Shown here: piece after piece, positions 39,847-51,700 of the stretch
Numbering within the stretch: the first letter of the stretch is position 1
Layout of the letters: every line of letters begins with the position of its first letter
Origin: Histomonas meleagridis
Taxonomy: Eukaryota; Parabasalia; Tritrichomonadida; Dientamoebidae
DNA: 64,000 nucleotides
NCBI GenBank assembly: GCA_020186115.1
Contig: WSYJ01000060.1
Coordinates: forward strand, 2,666,001 to 2,730,000
Direction of reading: 5' to 3'
The notes under the pieces: model-generated
The model's database searches: none
Told to the model about the DNA's origin: nothing
What the model saw: the letters and a program-made list of their open reading frames with translations, nothing else
Program-made: the position numbers and the translations under genes

Positions 39847-40782
39847 AAAAATAATAAAATGTGTTTTTAAATACTTATTCATTTTCATCGGTATAATTAC
39901 ACCAAATAAAAAGTTGAGATCTCAAATAATGACAAAGTGAAATTAATAACTTGTTAAATTAAAATTTCCGATAGATGTTGTAATTTCTTCAAATTATTAT
40001 TAATTAATCATCTCCAAATTTAAATTATTGAAAAATTCAAAAATATATATATTGATTGCGAATTAATTACCATAATTTAAATACTTCATATTCCAATTTC
40101 ATTCATTTATAATGTCATCCAATATGACAAAAAACAACATGTTTATAGAAAAAGACATTTTGAATTTTCGTTCGTACTTTCACGAAGTAAATTTACCATT
40201 TCTGTGTAACTTTTTTGTTGTACAATTCAAATTGTTGGTACCAAATCATTATGACATATTCTAAATTATTAAAACATATTCCGAATTATTAAAACATATT
40301 AAATTATTCAAATGAATAATTGATCAACACAAGATAAATTTATTTTTTCATTCCAGAAAGTGCCAATAATCGACTTTTTCATGGTTTATATTGAACGATA
40401 ATAGCAACGATAAGTGCCGATAGAAGCGAATATGATGGTAAATATTATCAAAATTTTACCTTTTCTCAGAAAATATGTTGTTTGTTTGATTGAGATTTGG
40501 TTGCGAGACCTCATAGAAAATATTGAATAAAGAATGAGGCTATTCGGGGTACCTTTCTAATCATTGTGTTTATTGCTTTTTGGGGTTTGTTGGGGATTAA
40601 TTTGGGCTTAAAAGCGAAAATTTTGTGGTCTCACATACTATATTCAATTGAAATAAGAATTAATAAAAAATAAACATTTATCGAATTCTTTAACACCCGT
40701 TTTATTTCAAACAAACACTTCCCCTTAACGTTCTCGTTGACAACACCATTAATGACCGTTAAATGTGTCAAATATCATTTGA
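39847..40782. other. Intergenic region with dispersed motifs and an inverted repeat
   Basis: There is no gene. Seen here: an inverted repeat TGTCAT/ATGACA at about 40112-40128, and the direct repeat AAATTATTAAAACATATT near 40265-40300. A segment GAGACCTCATAGAAAATATT at about 40511 is shared with 29370, and an inverted partial copy lies at about 40632-40663, leaving about 100 bp between. Close to the flippase gene are ACCCGTTTTATTT, TTAACGTTC and ATGACCGTTAAATG, then ATCATTTGAATG at the start, a good initiator match. Confidence 0.45.
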
Positions 40783-43700
40783 ATGAAGCCCGAGGCATTT
40801 GAGCCTATTCAATTCGGATTTTCTACAATTGATTACAGCAAACTTCCTACCAACAAGATGGGAATATCAATAATCGGTTATCTTAAAGTTTTATGGAACG
40901 TCATTTGGAGTGAACTTACAACATTCTTTTCCTTATATTTAATAACGTTAAGCCTTCTTGAGTTTATTCCAGAAATGTCAGTCACCACTCCGTGGATTAC
41001 CCTTTTACCAATTCTTTTAATTATTTCTCTTGAATATGTATTTCAAGCAATAGATTTAAAACGGTCACAGAAATCCTTCAGTGGAAGTGATTCTACACAC
41101 TTTAATGTTACGCGTGGTGGGGAAACAAAACGAAGGAAATCAAAAGCCATAGTTCCTGGTGATATTATTGATATTCATGATACAACACCTGTTCCATGTG
41201 ACTGTATTCTTCTTCGTTCCACGGAACGTAATGTCTTGGTGAACACATCCAAAATCGATGGTGAAACCGAAGCGAAAAATAAAGCTGCTTTACCATTAAA
41301 TCGATACAGTGAAGGATATCTACAAAAAGCGCGTGGTCAAGTTCAGATAGATCAACTTCAAAATGGGATCCATGGAACATTTCTCTTATTGAAGACTGAA
41401 GAAGAACTTGAAGCCCAAGAAATTGTACAAGATCTTAATGAATCCCTTGAATTTGACACGGACAACTTTATTGAGCGTGGTACAATTATTGAATCAGAAG
41501 GTAATTTTCTTTTACTTGCCATTTTAACAGGCAAAAATTGTAAATCCGCATCCTCGTCCACATTTTTGTCAGTCCGTAAGACTCTTATTGACCAATACAT
41601 CGAGAAAATTTCGATGTTTTTGTTTTGTGTACAAGTTGTCATTTCCTGCGTCATCGGTGGTTATGGTTATTATTCTTACATCAAACATCGACCCAAGTAT
41701 ATTCCAAGTATAGCGTTAGATAATCCAAGAGGGGAATATAAACTCATTGTCTTGATCGCTCGTAACTTTGTATTATGCAGTATGATTCCAGTCTCCATCA
41801 AAATCTTATTACCAGTGGCACGATTTATATATGGGCTCTTTATTAGTTATGACAAGAATTTCATTGATGATACAACTAAACTCAAAGCAGATGCACTCTC
41901 TACTAATGTTACTGAGAACTTAGGAGGTATTGATGTCATTGTGTCAGATAAAACAGGAACATTAACAAAGAACGAATTAAAACTTGTGTCAATGATAATC
42001 GGAGATAAAAAGTTTGGAGATAATCGACAAGCAGCGACGTTATATGAAGATAATATTCAACAAGCACTTAAGGAGACTCTTGATGAGAAACTCACCTTAA
42101 TGTTCCAAGCATTATCCATCTGTCATTCCTATCATATCAAGGAAAGTCAAGAGCTTGATGGGTCATCAGCAGATGAACTAGCGATTTTGAATTGTCTTAT
42201 ACAACTCGGATGGGAATTCCATCCACACAAACACCAAAACGCAATGACCTTTAAAGCGCCATTTGGGGATTATACTTTTGAAGTATTACATACCAACAAA
42301 TTTGATCGAAATCGAATGCGAATGTCAGTTGTTGTTAAGCATGGAGAAAAGATATATTGTTTCATGAAAGGTGCATCTGAGAAAGTCATCTCGCAATGTA
42401 AATCAGGAGATATACAGAAGATGGAAAGTGATTATAAGTCATATCAATCGAAAGGATTCCGTACATTATCAGTGTCATATAAAGAAATACCAGATTTTGT
42501 CATCGGAACACAAGCAGAACAACTCGAAAGTGATCATGAATATTTAGGGACAATAGCTATTGAAGATACATTACAAACGGATACACAAATATCAATTGAT
42601 ATATTATCACAAGCAGGTATTAAGTTTTGGATTGCTACTGGCGATGCTTGTCGTAACACTTTAGTTACTGCTGCTTTATTACATTTAGTAGAAAGTCAAA
42701 ATGTTGTTAATTTAACAAATGATAATTTATTATCTGAAATTAGAAATCCAAATGATAATTATTTGTTTTCAAAAAAAGCTTTGGATGTCGAAGAAGGTTC
42801 GTTCTCAACTTTAATAGACGCTGAAAATGATAAGTTAATTAGAGAAGTATTACAATCAAATAACTTTGTTAACGCTTTATTAAGAAGTCGTTGTGTAATA
42901 TTCTATCGTTGTAAGCCGTTAACGAAAGCTGACATTTCAATAGCCTTACAAAACAACGGTAAACGTGTCCTCGCTATCGGAGACGGCTACAACGATAGCG
43001 CATTATTAAGTTGTTCGAACGTAGGCATAGGTATTATAGGCAAAAATGGTGGACGTTCATTTACAGGATGTGATTTTGCAGTCCCCGGCTTTAGATGTAT
43101 ATTACGGTTATTATTAATTCATGGACATCAGTCATTACATCGATCTGTCTTAATAGTTAATTTCAGTTTTTATAAAGTTGTCTTAATAGCTATCTGTCAA
43201 GCGATCTATCAAATATGGACTGATGGTACAGCGCAATCATTTTTCGATCAGTTTTCACTTGTCACATATAATTATGTATGGACACTTATACCATTAATCT
43301 CTATTATCTTTGATAAGGACATAAGTGATGGCTTCTTATTTAAGTTATCATATCTATATAAGAAGTTACGTAACCCATTAACAATTGTTCCATCGAATGT
43401 CCAATGGTTTTACATTGCATTATATCAAGGAGTCGTCACAATCTTTACGACATATCTATTGATTGGCGAATCATTTATGAATCCATATGGCGCAGACTTT
43501 GGCAAAAGTTTCATTTCCATTATGGTATTCTTTGCGTTAGTCTTCACGTGTACATTTTATATAATCTCCAAAAATAGCACATTCACATTCTATAGTATCA
43601 TATTACAAGTCGGAAACCTGTTGCTATTAATCGCAACTTCTTCAATCGTCGAATCGGGTATAACATTAACACAATACACAAAGGAATGGATCGGATTCTT

Positions 43701-43896
43701 CGGTGAAGTATTTAACAATATAAATACGTTGTTGATACTCCTGACAATAGTGTTGCTAAACATTACGCCGCCATGGCTCGTAACTACAATATACTCCGAA
43801 TTTAAACTTTCGGAAACTGTAAGAGTAATCGAAACAGAAACTATCGCTTCAAAGAACGACGAGCCGCTTTTCTTCGACCCACCAAAGAAATATTAA
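40783..43896 (+). CDS. P4-type ATPase (phospholipid flippase)
   Basis: 1037 residues. It moves phospholipids to the cytosolic leaflet, driven by ATP. The N-terminus has two membrane helices (about 36-90). The actuator loop is SKIDGETEAKNK with DGET at 159-162. The phosphorylation site is SDKTGTLTKNE with Asp389. Nucleotide-binding KFDRNRMRMSVVVK and FMKGASE follow. The hinge is GDGYNDSALLSCSNVGIGI, and the P4-specific segment GRSFTGCDFAVPGFRC leads to six C-terminal helices. All the catalytic motifs are present. P4 pumps usually have about 1100 residues, and a CDC50-type partner subunit is expected. Initiator-like ATCATTTGAATG marks the start. Confidence 0.9.
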   Translation: MKPEAFEPIQFGFSTIDYSKLPTNKMGISIIGYLKVLWNVIWSELTTFFSLYLITLSLLEFIPEMSVTTPWITLLPILLIISLEYVFQAIDLKRSQKSFSGSDSTHFNVTRGGETKRRKSKAIVPGDIIDIHDTTPVPCDCILLRSTERNVLVNTSKIDGETEAKNKAALPLNRYSEGYLQKARGQVQIDQLQNGIHGTFLLLKTEEELEAQEIVQDLNESLEFDTDNFIERGTIIESEGNFLLLAILTGKNCKSASSSTFLSVRKTLIDQYIEKISMFLFCVQVVISCVIGGYGYYSYIKHRPKYIPSIALDNPRGEYKLIVLIARNFVLCSMIPVSIKILLPVARFIYGLFISYDKNFIDDTTKLKADALSTNVTENLGGIDVIVSDKTGTLTKNELKLVSMIIGDKKFGDNRQAATLYEDNIQQALKETLDEKLTLMFQALSICHSYHIKESQELDGSSADELAILNCLIQLGWEFHPHKHQNAMTFKAPFGDYTFEVLHTNKFDRNRMRMSVVVKHGEKIYCFMKGASEKVISQCKSGDIQKMESDYKSYQSKGFRTLSVSYKEIPDFVIGTQAEQLESDHEYLGTIAIEDTLQTDTQISIDILSQAGIKFWIATGDACRNTLVTAALLHLVESQNVVNLTNDNLLSEIRNPNDNYLFSKKALDVEEGSFSTLIDAENDKLIREVLQSNNFVNALLRSRCVIFYRCKPLTKADISIALQNNGKRVLAIGDGYNDSALLSCSNVGIGIIGKNGGRSFTGCDFAVPGFRCILRLLLIHGHQSLHRSVLIVNFSFYKVVLIAICQAIYQIWTDGTAQSFFDQFSLVTYNYVWTLIPLISIIFDKDISDGFLFKLSYLYKKLRNPLTIVPSNVQWFYIALYQGVVTIFTTYLLIGESFMNPYGADFGKSFISIMVFFALVFTCTFYIISKNSTFTFYSIILQVGNLLLLIATSSIVESGITLTQYTKEWIGFFGEVFNNINTLLILLTIVLLNITPPWLVTTIYSEFKLSETVRVIETETIASKNDEPLFFDPPKKY

Positions 43897-44383
43897 ATTA
43901 AATGTTCAAAGTTTAATAAATTTGACTTTTCGTGAATTTTGTTTCGAAATTTGTCGCTTTCATTGGAAAAAGAGTTAACTCACGAAACAGTGAACACCCG
44001 CATCACTTTGTGAATATGCACGCGAAATTATCACTTTGTGAATATGCACGCGAAATTATCACTTTGTGAATATGCATGCGAAATGTTCATTTAGTTAATA
44101 TGCATGCAAAATATTCATTTAGTTAATATGTATGCAAAATATTCATTTAGTTAATATTCATACTAAATATTCATTTAGTTAATATTCATACTAAATATTC
44201 ATTTAGTTAATATGCACGCGAAATGTTCATTTTGTTAATATGAATCCGAACAAAATCGAACATGGGCCAATCATATTTGGGATATTGGTCATAAAATGGC
44301 TTCACTCATTTCTTAATTATGCGTATGTATAAGTGTAAAGTGTGTGGAATTAACGATTAAACATTGAAGTTCACTTTATATTA
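43897..44383. other. Intergenic region holding a 28-bp minisatellite
   Basis: The gap contains nine 28-bp repeats (separate entry) and then the promoter of the cupin gene. TTCACTTTATATTAATG is a good initiator match directly at the next ATG (44384). Confidence 0.7.
44002..44253. repeat. 28-bp tandem minisatellite, nine copies
   Basis: Nine consecutive 28-bp units start at 44002, 44030, 44058, 44086, 44114, 44142, 44170, 44198 and 44226. The first three read ATCACTTTGTGAATATGCAC (first 20 bases); the later six are the variant TTCATTTAGTTAATATGCAT. Centre copies drift (TATTCATACTAAAT). The transition between the two variants suggests expansion in two steps. There is no purine-rich spacer and no cas gene, so this is not a CRISPR. 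Confidence 0.9.
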
Positions 44384-44826
44384 ATGTCGCTTAAAACAAT
44401 TTCTGAAGGAACAAATTATACTGCCATCAATGTTGGTCCAGCATCAGAAATTAGCAACTACACTTTAGAAGCCTTTGGCAAAAAGTTTCAAGGAAAAGTT
44501 TTCATCGGAAATGCTCTTCCTAACAGGATCCGAAATTTCATATGGATCTACCAGCCGTACAATCACCTTTCTTCCATTCTCATAAAGAAAATGAAGAAGT
44601 TTACATTGTTATCAAAGGTAAAGGTGAATACCAAGTTGACGACAAAGTATTTCCAATTGAAGAAGGATCAGTTATACGTGTTGGCACTGGTACCAGCCGG
44701 GCATATAAGAACACAGGCACTGAACCATCTGTTGTAATTTGCATCCAAACAATTGAAAACAAGGAACCACGTAAAATTTACAGGAAAAGCCCTCTTGCTA
44801 GACAAATAAATCCATTTTTTCATTGT
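44384..44826 (+). pseudogene. Cupin-domain protein with one frameshift, probably acquired from bacteria
   Basis: Two overlapping frames complete one protein. The first, from the ATG at 44384 (MSLKTISEGTNYTAINVGPA), runs to about 44515. The second continues with LTGSEISYMDLPAVQSPFF and then HSHKENEEVYIVIKGKGEY, ending at 44829. The metal-site pattern H-x-H-x(3,4)-E is present as HSHKENEE and the second motif as VIRVGTGTSRAYKN. The reading frame switches near 44515-44523, so one base was gained or lost. Cupins of this size are typical bacterial stand-alone barrels and have no eukaryotic relatives that I recognise, so lateral transfer is likely. The initiator match before the ATG suggests that it has been expressed. 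Confidence 0.7.
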
Positions 44827-45067
44827 TAGATTTATATAATGAATAATAAAAAAATCCAATAAAAAAATCGATTCTCAAACATACAATTTTTTTCTGGTTT
44901 AAATTTCGATTTGACGTATATGTTCATAAACTTGGAAATATATATTAAAAATATCACATTTTAAATAAGACACTTATTTAAATATCCTTAGTGGAAATTT
45001 AAAAAGGTTCGTATTAATGCTAAACATAAAAAATATCGATTTTAACTCATATTTTGATGTGTTATAT

Positions 45068-46826
45068 TTATTGAAGTTGGTATTTGACAAGATTAGCATA
45101 AAAGCCATTTCTTGCCATTAGTTCTTGATGTGTTCCTTCTTCAATTACTTGTCCATCTTTAAAGAGTAAAATTTTGTCTGCATTCATAACTGTTGCTAAC
45201 CTATGAGCCACCAAAATCACTGTTCTATCCTTTCTAAACTTTTCAAGAGATTCATGTATTAATCTTTCACTTTCTGTATCAAGTCCAGACGTAGCTTCAT
45301 CCAACAATAATATTGGTGAATTAGCTAAAATTGCTCTTGATATACAAATTCTTTGTTTTTGTCCACCACTTAAACTCGTTTGGTGAACAATTGATTGATA
45401 ACCATCTGGCAATTGTGTTATGAAATCATGCGCGTTACCAATTTGAGCTGCTTTAATAACCTCGTCCATATTTGCATCTTCTTTTGAATATTGAATGTTA
45501 TCGAAAATTGAAGTTGAAAAAAGTACAGGTGTTTGAGGAACAGCTGAAATATAAGATCGAAGATTAACAGCTGATATTTTAGATATATCTTGATCGTCAA
45601 TCAATATTTGTCCACTTTCAATTTCGTAAAATCGTTGAAGTAATTGAAGTGTTGTCGATTTACCACATCCACTTTCACCAACAAACGCAACTGTTTGTCC
45701 TGTATTAATTACAAAACTCAGGTTTTGGACGGCATATTTTTCTGAATTTTGATATTTGAAAGAAACATTTCGAAATTCAATTTTTCCTTTCACATTTTTA
45801 AGTTCCCCACCTTCTTTACGATCAACTTCAGGTTTCATCTCAATAAGTTCAATAATTTTTTGAGCTGATACTGCTGATTTGTTCATATCATTGGAAATTG
45901 ATATTGCTTGTGTTAAACCATCAACAGCCATAATCATTGGAAAAGAAAACAATAAAAACATCACCACTATGGTACCCATAATATGGCTTGTGAATTGCTA
46001 AATCTCCACCATAATAACAAATAGCTGCAACCATTAGATTTGAAAGTATGTAAATAATTCCATCTTTTGTTCCTTGAGTAAGACTTGTTTTCAAACATAC
46101 ATTATCAACAGTATCTAATTGCTTTTTATATTTTGCTGCTTCGTAAAGCTCATTATCGAATGATTTTATAGTTCTAAATGATGTAATTGCTTCTTCTGCT
46201 TTATTGTTTGCTGCTGATAAACATTCATTATATTTAAACCAAATGTTTTCAATTATTTTATCACCTATAATATAAATTATAAGACATAACAAAATTACTA
46301 TTCCACCAGGAAGAGCAAGTCTCCAACATTTGATAAAAGCAACAATTATTCCTGCAATGGATTCACCAGTTTTTTGAACAGAATTAAGTAATTTTTGATA
46401 ATAAGTTTCCTGCATCATTGTAATTTCTTGAGATAATCTTCCAATGAGAACACCTGTAGGAGTTCGATCAAAGAAATCAATTCCTTGTTCAACTAAATTA
46501 CAATAAACTCTTTCTCTTAAATCTCTTGGAAATGTTGAGTTACACCATATTCTAATTGCATATGAAATAACTGATGCTAAAAACATTCCAATAACATAAT
46601 ATATCATATTTAAAACTACAGGAACGAAATCATCAAAAAAATTTTCACTAGAAAAAACATTAACCATATCTCCGAGTAAAATTGTCATTATAACTGGTAA
46701 TGCTCCAACAACAAAATGAAGAATAATTGTCAATACAACTGCCCATTTGTTTTTAACATAGCTCATGATTTTGAAGTATTCTCCTCCTTTTCTACTGTTC
46801 TGATTTCCTTCCAATGGTTTTTCCAT
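45068..46826 (-). pseudogene. ABC half-transporter A (ABCB type), one frameshift
   Basis: Read from the ATG at 46824-46826 (MEKPLEGNQNSRKGG), the protein has a six-helix membrane part and then a nucleotide-binding domain. The two frames overlap at 45921-45979. Family text GDVFIVFFSMIMAV is split by one extra base near 45936 (TTTTCCAATG). The binding domain is intact: Walker A GESGCGKST, signature LSGGQKQR, Walker B ILLLDEA, and the H-loop in LVAHRL. Two half-transporters make a working pump. An initiator match ACATCACTATTATATGG lies directly at the start codon. The single shift may be a sequencing error; if so, this is a 586-residue transporter. Confidence 0.75.
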
Positions 46827-47019
46827 ATAATAGTGATGTGTAAATTCCAAAAATTTTCACACAATTTTTCATAAAGGAAGTTTTTGGGTTAAGTTTGTGA
46901 TTTCAATACTTAATAGAGTTTTTGATTGAAATTTGACGACCAAATCAAAAATTTACATTGAAATATTCAATAGTCGTTCCACAGAATGTTGAGCCTTGTT
47001 CAAATCACATCACATTTTA
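46827..47019. promoter_or_regulatory. Divergent promoter between the two ABC half-transporters
   Basis: 193 bp separate the divergent starts. Initiator-like sequences touch both: CATCACTATTATATGG on the minus side and ATCACATTTTAATGG on the plus side. Shared control of paralogous half-transporters fits heterodimer formation, but this is inference. Confidence 0.5.
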
Positions 47020-48542
47020 ATGGACTTTGAAGATTCTCAACATCAAAGGCCCACAGAAGAGTCAAACATGGATGCAAATCAACAAGGTGGACCAAATGAT
47101 TTTGATGTGAAACAACTTTTCGGGACAAGAGTTAGATTATATAAAATGTTATTTAAATATCCTAAAGCATTAATTGGAATAATTCCTTCAATTTTTGTTG
47201 GTGCGGTCCCTATTATAACATTTTTATTCGTTGGAAGAATAATTAAAGTTATTAGTGATTTTGAATCATCTCAAATTTATGATTTTAATGAAATCAAAAA
47301 CAATGCGCTTTATTTAACAATTATTGCGATAATTACAGGGATTTGTAAATTTCTTGATGAATTTTTATGGCCGAAAGTTGGTTCAGAATTTACGAATAAT
47401 CTGAAATCAAGTGTTTTTGAGAAAATTATGAAGAGTGATATTTCATTCTTTGATCAAAGTTCTATTGGTGATATGTTAACATTGCTTGGTCAAGAAACCG
47501 AATTTGTTCAAGCTACATTTGGACAAACGAAAGGAAAAGAACTTCAATATATAGGGCAATTTTTGTTAGGAATTATTCTTTCATACTTTTATTGTTGGAA
47601 AATTGCATTAATTGCAACATGTACATTACCATATTTTATAATTTTAATCATTGTTTTTGGAATGTTAATGGGTCAGCATTATAATCTTCTTTATATGTAT
47701 ACTGGAATATCAATCACTATTGCAGATGAGACATTATCATCAATTCGAACAGTTCGAGGATTTAATCATGAAGAATCCGAATGTAAAAGATTCATGGATG
47801 CAACAAAAATGGCTGTTAAAGAAGATCAAAAATCAGGATTTTTCCTGTTTTGTTTAAATACTTTGATTGATTTAAGTGTTTGGGTCGTTGTTATTGGTAA
47901 TATGTATTATGGTGCTCAATTAGTTGACAAAGGAGAAATTATATCAAGTGATTTAATATCACTTTTCGGTTTCATATTTTTTGGTTTTATGGGAATTATA
48001 ATGTTTCAAATGCTTTTCCAAGAAGAAGACCGTGCATTAATTTCAGGAATGCTTCTTTTTGCTATTTTAGATCAAGAACCATCTATTCCATTTGATGGAG
48101 GTGATATAATTGAAAACTTTAAAGGACACATTGAATTTAAGGATGTTTCATTTAAATATCCATCTCGTGATGTTTATGTATTAAAAAAAATGTTTCATTT
48201 GAAATTAAACCTGGAGAAATGGGAGCTCTTGTAGGTCATTCAGGATCAGGAAAATCGACTTGTATTCAACTCTTAGAAAGATTTTATGATGCTACAGATG
48301 GTAAAATTTTACTTGATGGTAAAGATATTAAAACACTTGATCCACATTGGCTCCATCAAAAAATTAGTCTTGTATCACAAGAGCCAATACTATTTCAATT
48401 ATCTGTTGAAGATAATATTAAATATGGCAAAAGAGATGCAACAAAAGAAATGGTTGGAGATAGCATACTTGTTAAAATTTGTGTTGATATTTGTTTATAT
48501 GTAAGTGATGAAGTTGATGAAACTTTTGTTATAACAGATTGA
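47020..48542 (+). pseudogene. ABC half-transporter B, frameshifted and 3'-truncated
   Basis: From the ATG at 47020 (MDFEDSQHQRPTEESNM), the membrane part is intact to about residue 360. A frameshift in an 8-A run at about 48183-48191 changes VLKKNVSFEIKPGEMGA into an aberrant tail, and the binding domain continues in the next frame with Walker A GHSGSGKST and a Q-loop LVSQEPILF. Then, near 48462, the homology stops (KEMVGDSILVK...), well before the signature and Walker B motifs. The MULE copy B begins about 300 bp farther, so the missing third was probably lost with that insertion. It is a paralogue of the divergent half-transporter A and is dead by two independent lesions. Confidence 0.8.
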
Positions 48543-48788
48543 TATGAACTTTCAATATAAGAAGGAGAAACTGTTTGTATTTAAATTATTGAATGTTGAC
48601 GTCTCAGTTTCTGTAATATTACACATAACACTTCGTAGAATATAAATTAAGGTCTATCATTCTATTCCTTCCTTTGTATTTGCATATGTTATTGTTGATT
48701 TTGTTGATATTAATAAACTTGTCTGTGAAAATGAATAAGGAGATAAAAAAGTCAATATTACAACTAATATACCGCGAATTTTACGATT
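48543..48788. other. Short unexplained stretch before MULE copy B
   Basis: 246 bp with no ABC homology and no ORF above 50 codons. It may be host sequence deleted or rearranged when the transposon arrived. A palindromic CGATTTAAAATCG overlaps the element edge at 48786-48798. Confidence 0.4.
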
Positions 48789-51700
48789 TAAAATCGAATT
48801 TTACGATCAAAATGCATAGAAAAAACCTTAAAAGTTAAAACAAGAAAATCGGTTTCTAAACATATTTATCTCGTAATAATATTAATTTATTTTAATTTAC
48901 GAATAATAAATTAAATCGAATATATACGTATTTTATAAAAAATGAATTAAATATGAATATTGTTAAAAATGGTTTTAATAATCTGCGATTTCAATATATT
49001 TACAATATCCATCTATTACTTTATTTTTATTGTTATATTAAATATTTTTATGTGATTTATTTCATTTTATCTATAATATTCGTTTCGGGAGTGAAAATTT
49101 TTATTGCATTTTCGAAAGTTAGTATGATTATATATAAATTTTGTACGTATTTGAATTTCATGTAACTTATTTGAAGAATTACTGTTTTTCATTTTGTATT
49201 CCAATGGTTCGATTCAATAATTCTATATTTTTTTGACTTTTTTTTTACTAAATGCTTATTTTTTTTCATATTCTAAAAATAATAACAAAATAATTAGGTA
49301 AATCATAAAATGTTTGAAATTATTTAAATACTTAGATAAATAATAAAAATATTCTTTTTTTTGTATTAAAGAAATTCAATGACGATATGAAATTTGATAA
49401 AAAATGCGAACAGACATAGGCAAAAAAATCATGTTGTGAGATGAAGATCAATTATACTTTTCCATTGTTTATATCATAATGTATTATAATTTAGTTTGAC
49501 ATATTCATGATAAGGTAAAAATTATTATGGTTGTTAGTTTTTTATAGAAAATTAGCGATAATTTATGCAATTTCTTCGAATTTTTTATTTTTAAATATTT
49601 GTTTTTCAAAGACCATTCTCTGAAAAAGAAATTCATAATTTAGAAAAATATTTTTAAAATATTTATGCATATTTTTTGAAATCAATTTTTCATTAACATT
49701 CAGATTACTCCAAAAAATTATACAATAAGAAAATATAAATATATTTTTATTTTACAATTATATGCAATTTATTGATATTCATTTTCTATATTGCCACAAT
49801 TATTCTCAAGATTTAAAATATAAACTCCAAAATTAATTTGATACAAAAATCATTCAAAACACATTATTATTTAATTTATTATTTCTAATAAATATTTATA
49901 ATACCCTATTATTCTTTTTTCATTATTATAAAAATTCAGCATTAATTTAAAATTATTAAAATATGTTTACTCAATTATTTTGAAGCATAATTCATGGTTT
50001 AATACTCATTTTTTTTATATGCTTTATATTTAAATTTTGCTTTGAAGTTCACATTATTCATATTTTCCTTATTATTATTAGTTTCGACACCCCATAGTTT
50101 AGAAACTTCCATAAAAGTTTCTCTTAAATCTAATAAGCATCCTTTAATGTAATATATATCTTTGGCTAATTCATATATAAAATCACATTCTTTAATATTT
50201 TGTTGGAAATAATTATATTCATCATATGTTTTTTCAAAAGAGTATACAGGTGCTATTGAAGAAAACGACCAAGAACCAAATGATGGATGTATTTCAACAA
50301 AATTTATGTCATTATTAAATACTGGAAGTTCAAGATTTTCAAAATATAAACTTGAGCATTTTATAGTATGTATGCAAGGAAAATCATTAATTCCGAATCT
50401 ATTTGAATATATATTACCCCATCCACAATTCATATAACATGTTTCACATTGAACGATTGAAGATTGTTGTGCATCTCACTTTAAATTGCAAAGTAATCTA
50501 TGAGTTTGTTTTCTTGAATTTATTTCAAAATTATTATAAATATCAAAAATTGTATCTAAAACAATTTGTAATTTTCGATTAATTTTGTAAAATCGGAAAA
50601 CATCCACATTCATTTTTTTGTGCAAACTTTCAATGTGATTTGAGCATGTTGAGATTCCTAATGTCTGTCTATTCCATAAACCATTTCGATTATTACTACT
50701 TTTTGCAATAAGTTTACCATTTAATTTTCGTAAATCAAATATTTTCGCAAATTTCATAATCGTTTTTGAATCGATTTCTTTATTAATAATTAGTTCATTA
50801 ACATCTGCAATAGATTGAACTTATTGAACCTCATAACTATCAATATTAGGTTGAAATAATAATATTTTGACAATTTGTGCAATAAAAGACCCCGAACCAA
50901 TTTTCTCAATTAAATGCCTATGACATAAAAATTGTTCTAAATTTTCATGATTAACAAAAGATTCAATAGCACTCCCTTCATCAGATAATACTGGTAAATT
51001 ATTTAAACGATCAGAATTAGTAATTTTTTTGATACATTGATAAATAAGTGAATATAAATTTTCAGATTCCGATGGATCTAAAATTAATTCTAAAGGAATC
51101 GATGCATTATTGAATATTAAAAGTGGTATTGAATACACATAAGGACGTAAAGCATAAAACGAAGCATCCATTTGAATATAAAGACTACCACCATCGATAG
51201 ATAGAAATTCTAAAATTCCAGGAGAAATCCAAATGAAGCATTGAACTGGTTTATTATCATATACTAATAAATTTTTTAATATCTGATTTTTCATATAAAT
51301 ATAAAAAAGAAAAAACCACTTTTTGAAGAAATAATTTCTTCCAAACTTGAACATTTTGTTTTTTGATTCGAAAGTTTATAATACCAACAATTTGAAAAAA
51401 TAATTTGCCTCAAAAAATGTTTTAAAATTCCATTCGAAGTATTTTTATATATTATTTTACCAATCATCTGAAGCGGATGAATTATTCTGAAATCTTTTTT
51501 ATGATTGTTTATTATTTCTTCATCCAATGGAAACACAAATATAAACTTTCTGGAAGAATTATCTGTTTCTTCATGAAGAAGGTCGATTACATGTTCGCAA
51601 AGAATTCGGCAGCCTATTGTTCCTGTTTCAGAGGTTTTTTGTAGATGCAATTTGAAAATTATTTGATCACATTTGGAACATGATATCGAAAAATTAATAT

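Noticed and set aside
44002-44253. CRISPR
   Set aside because: Units are contiguous with no unique spacers.
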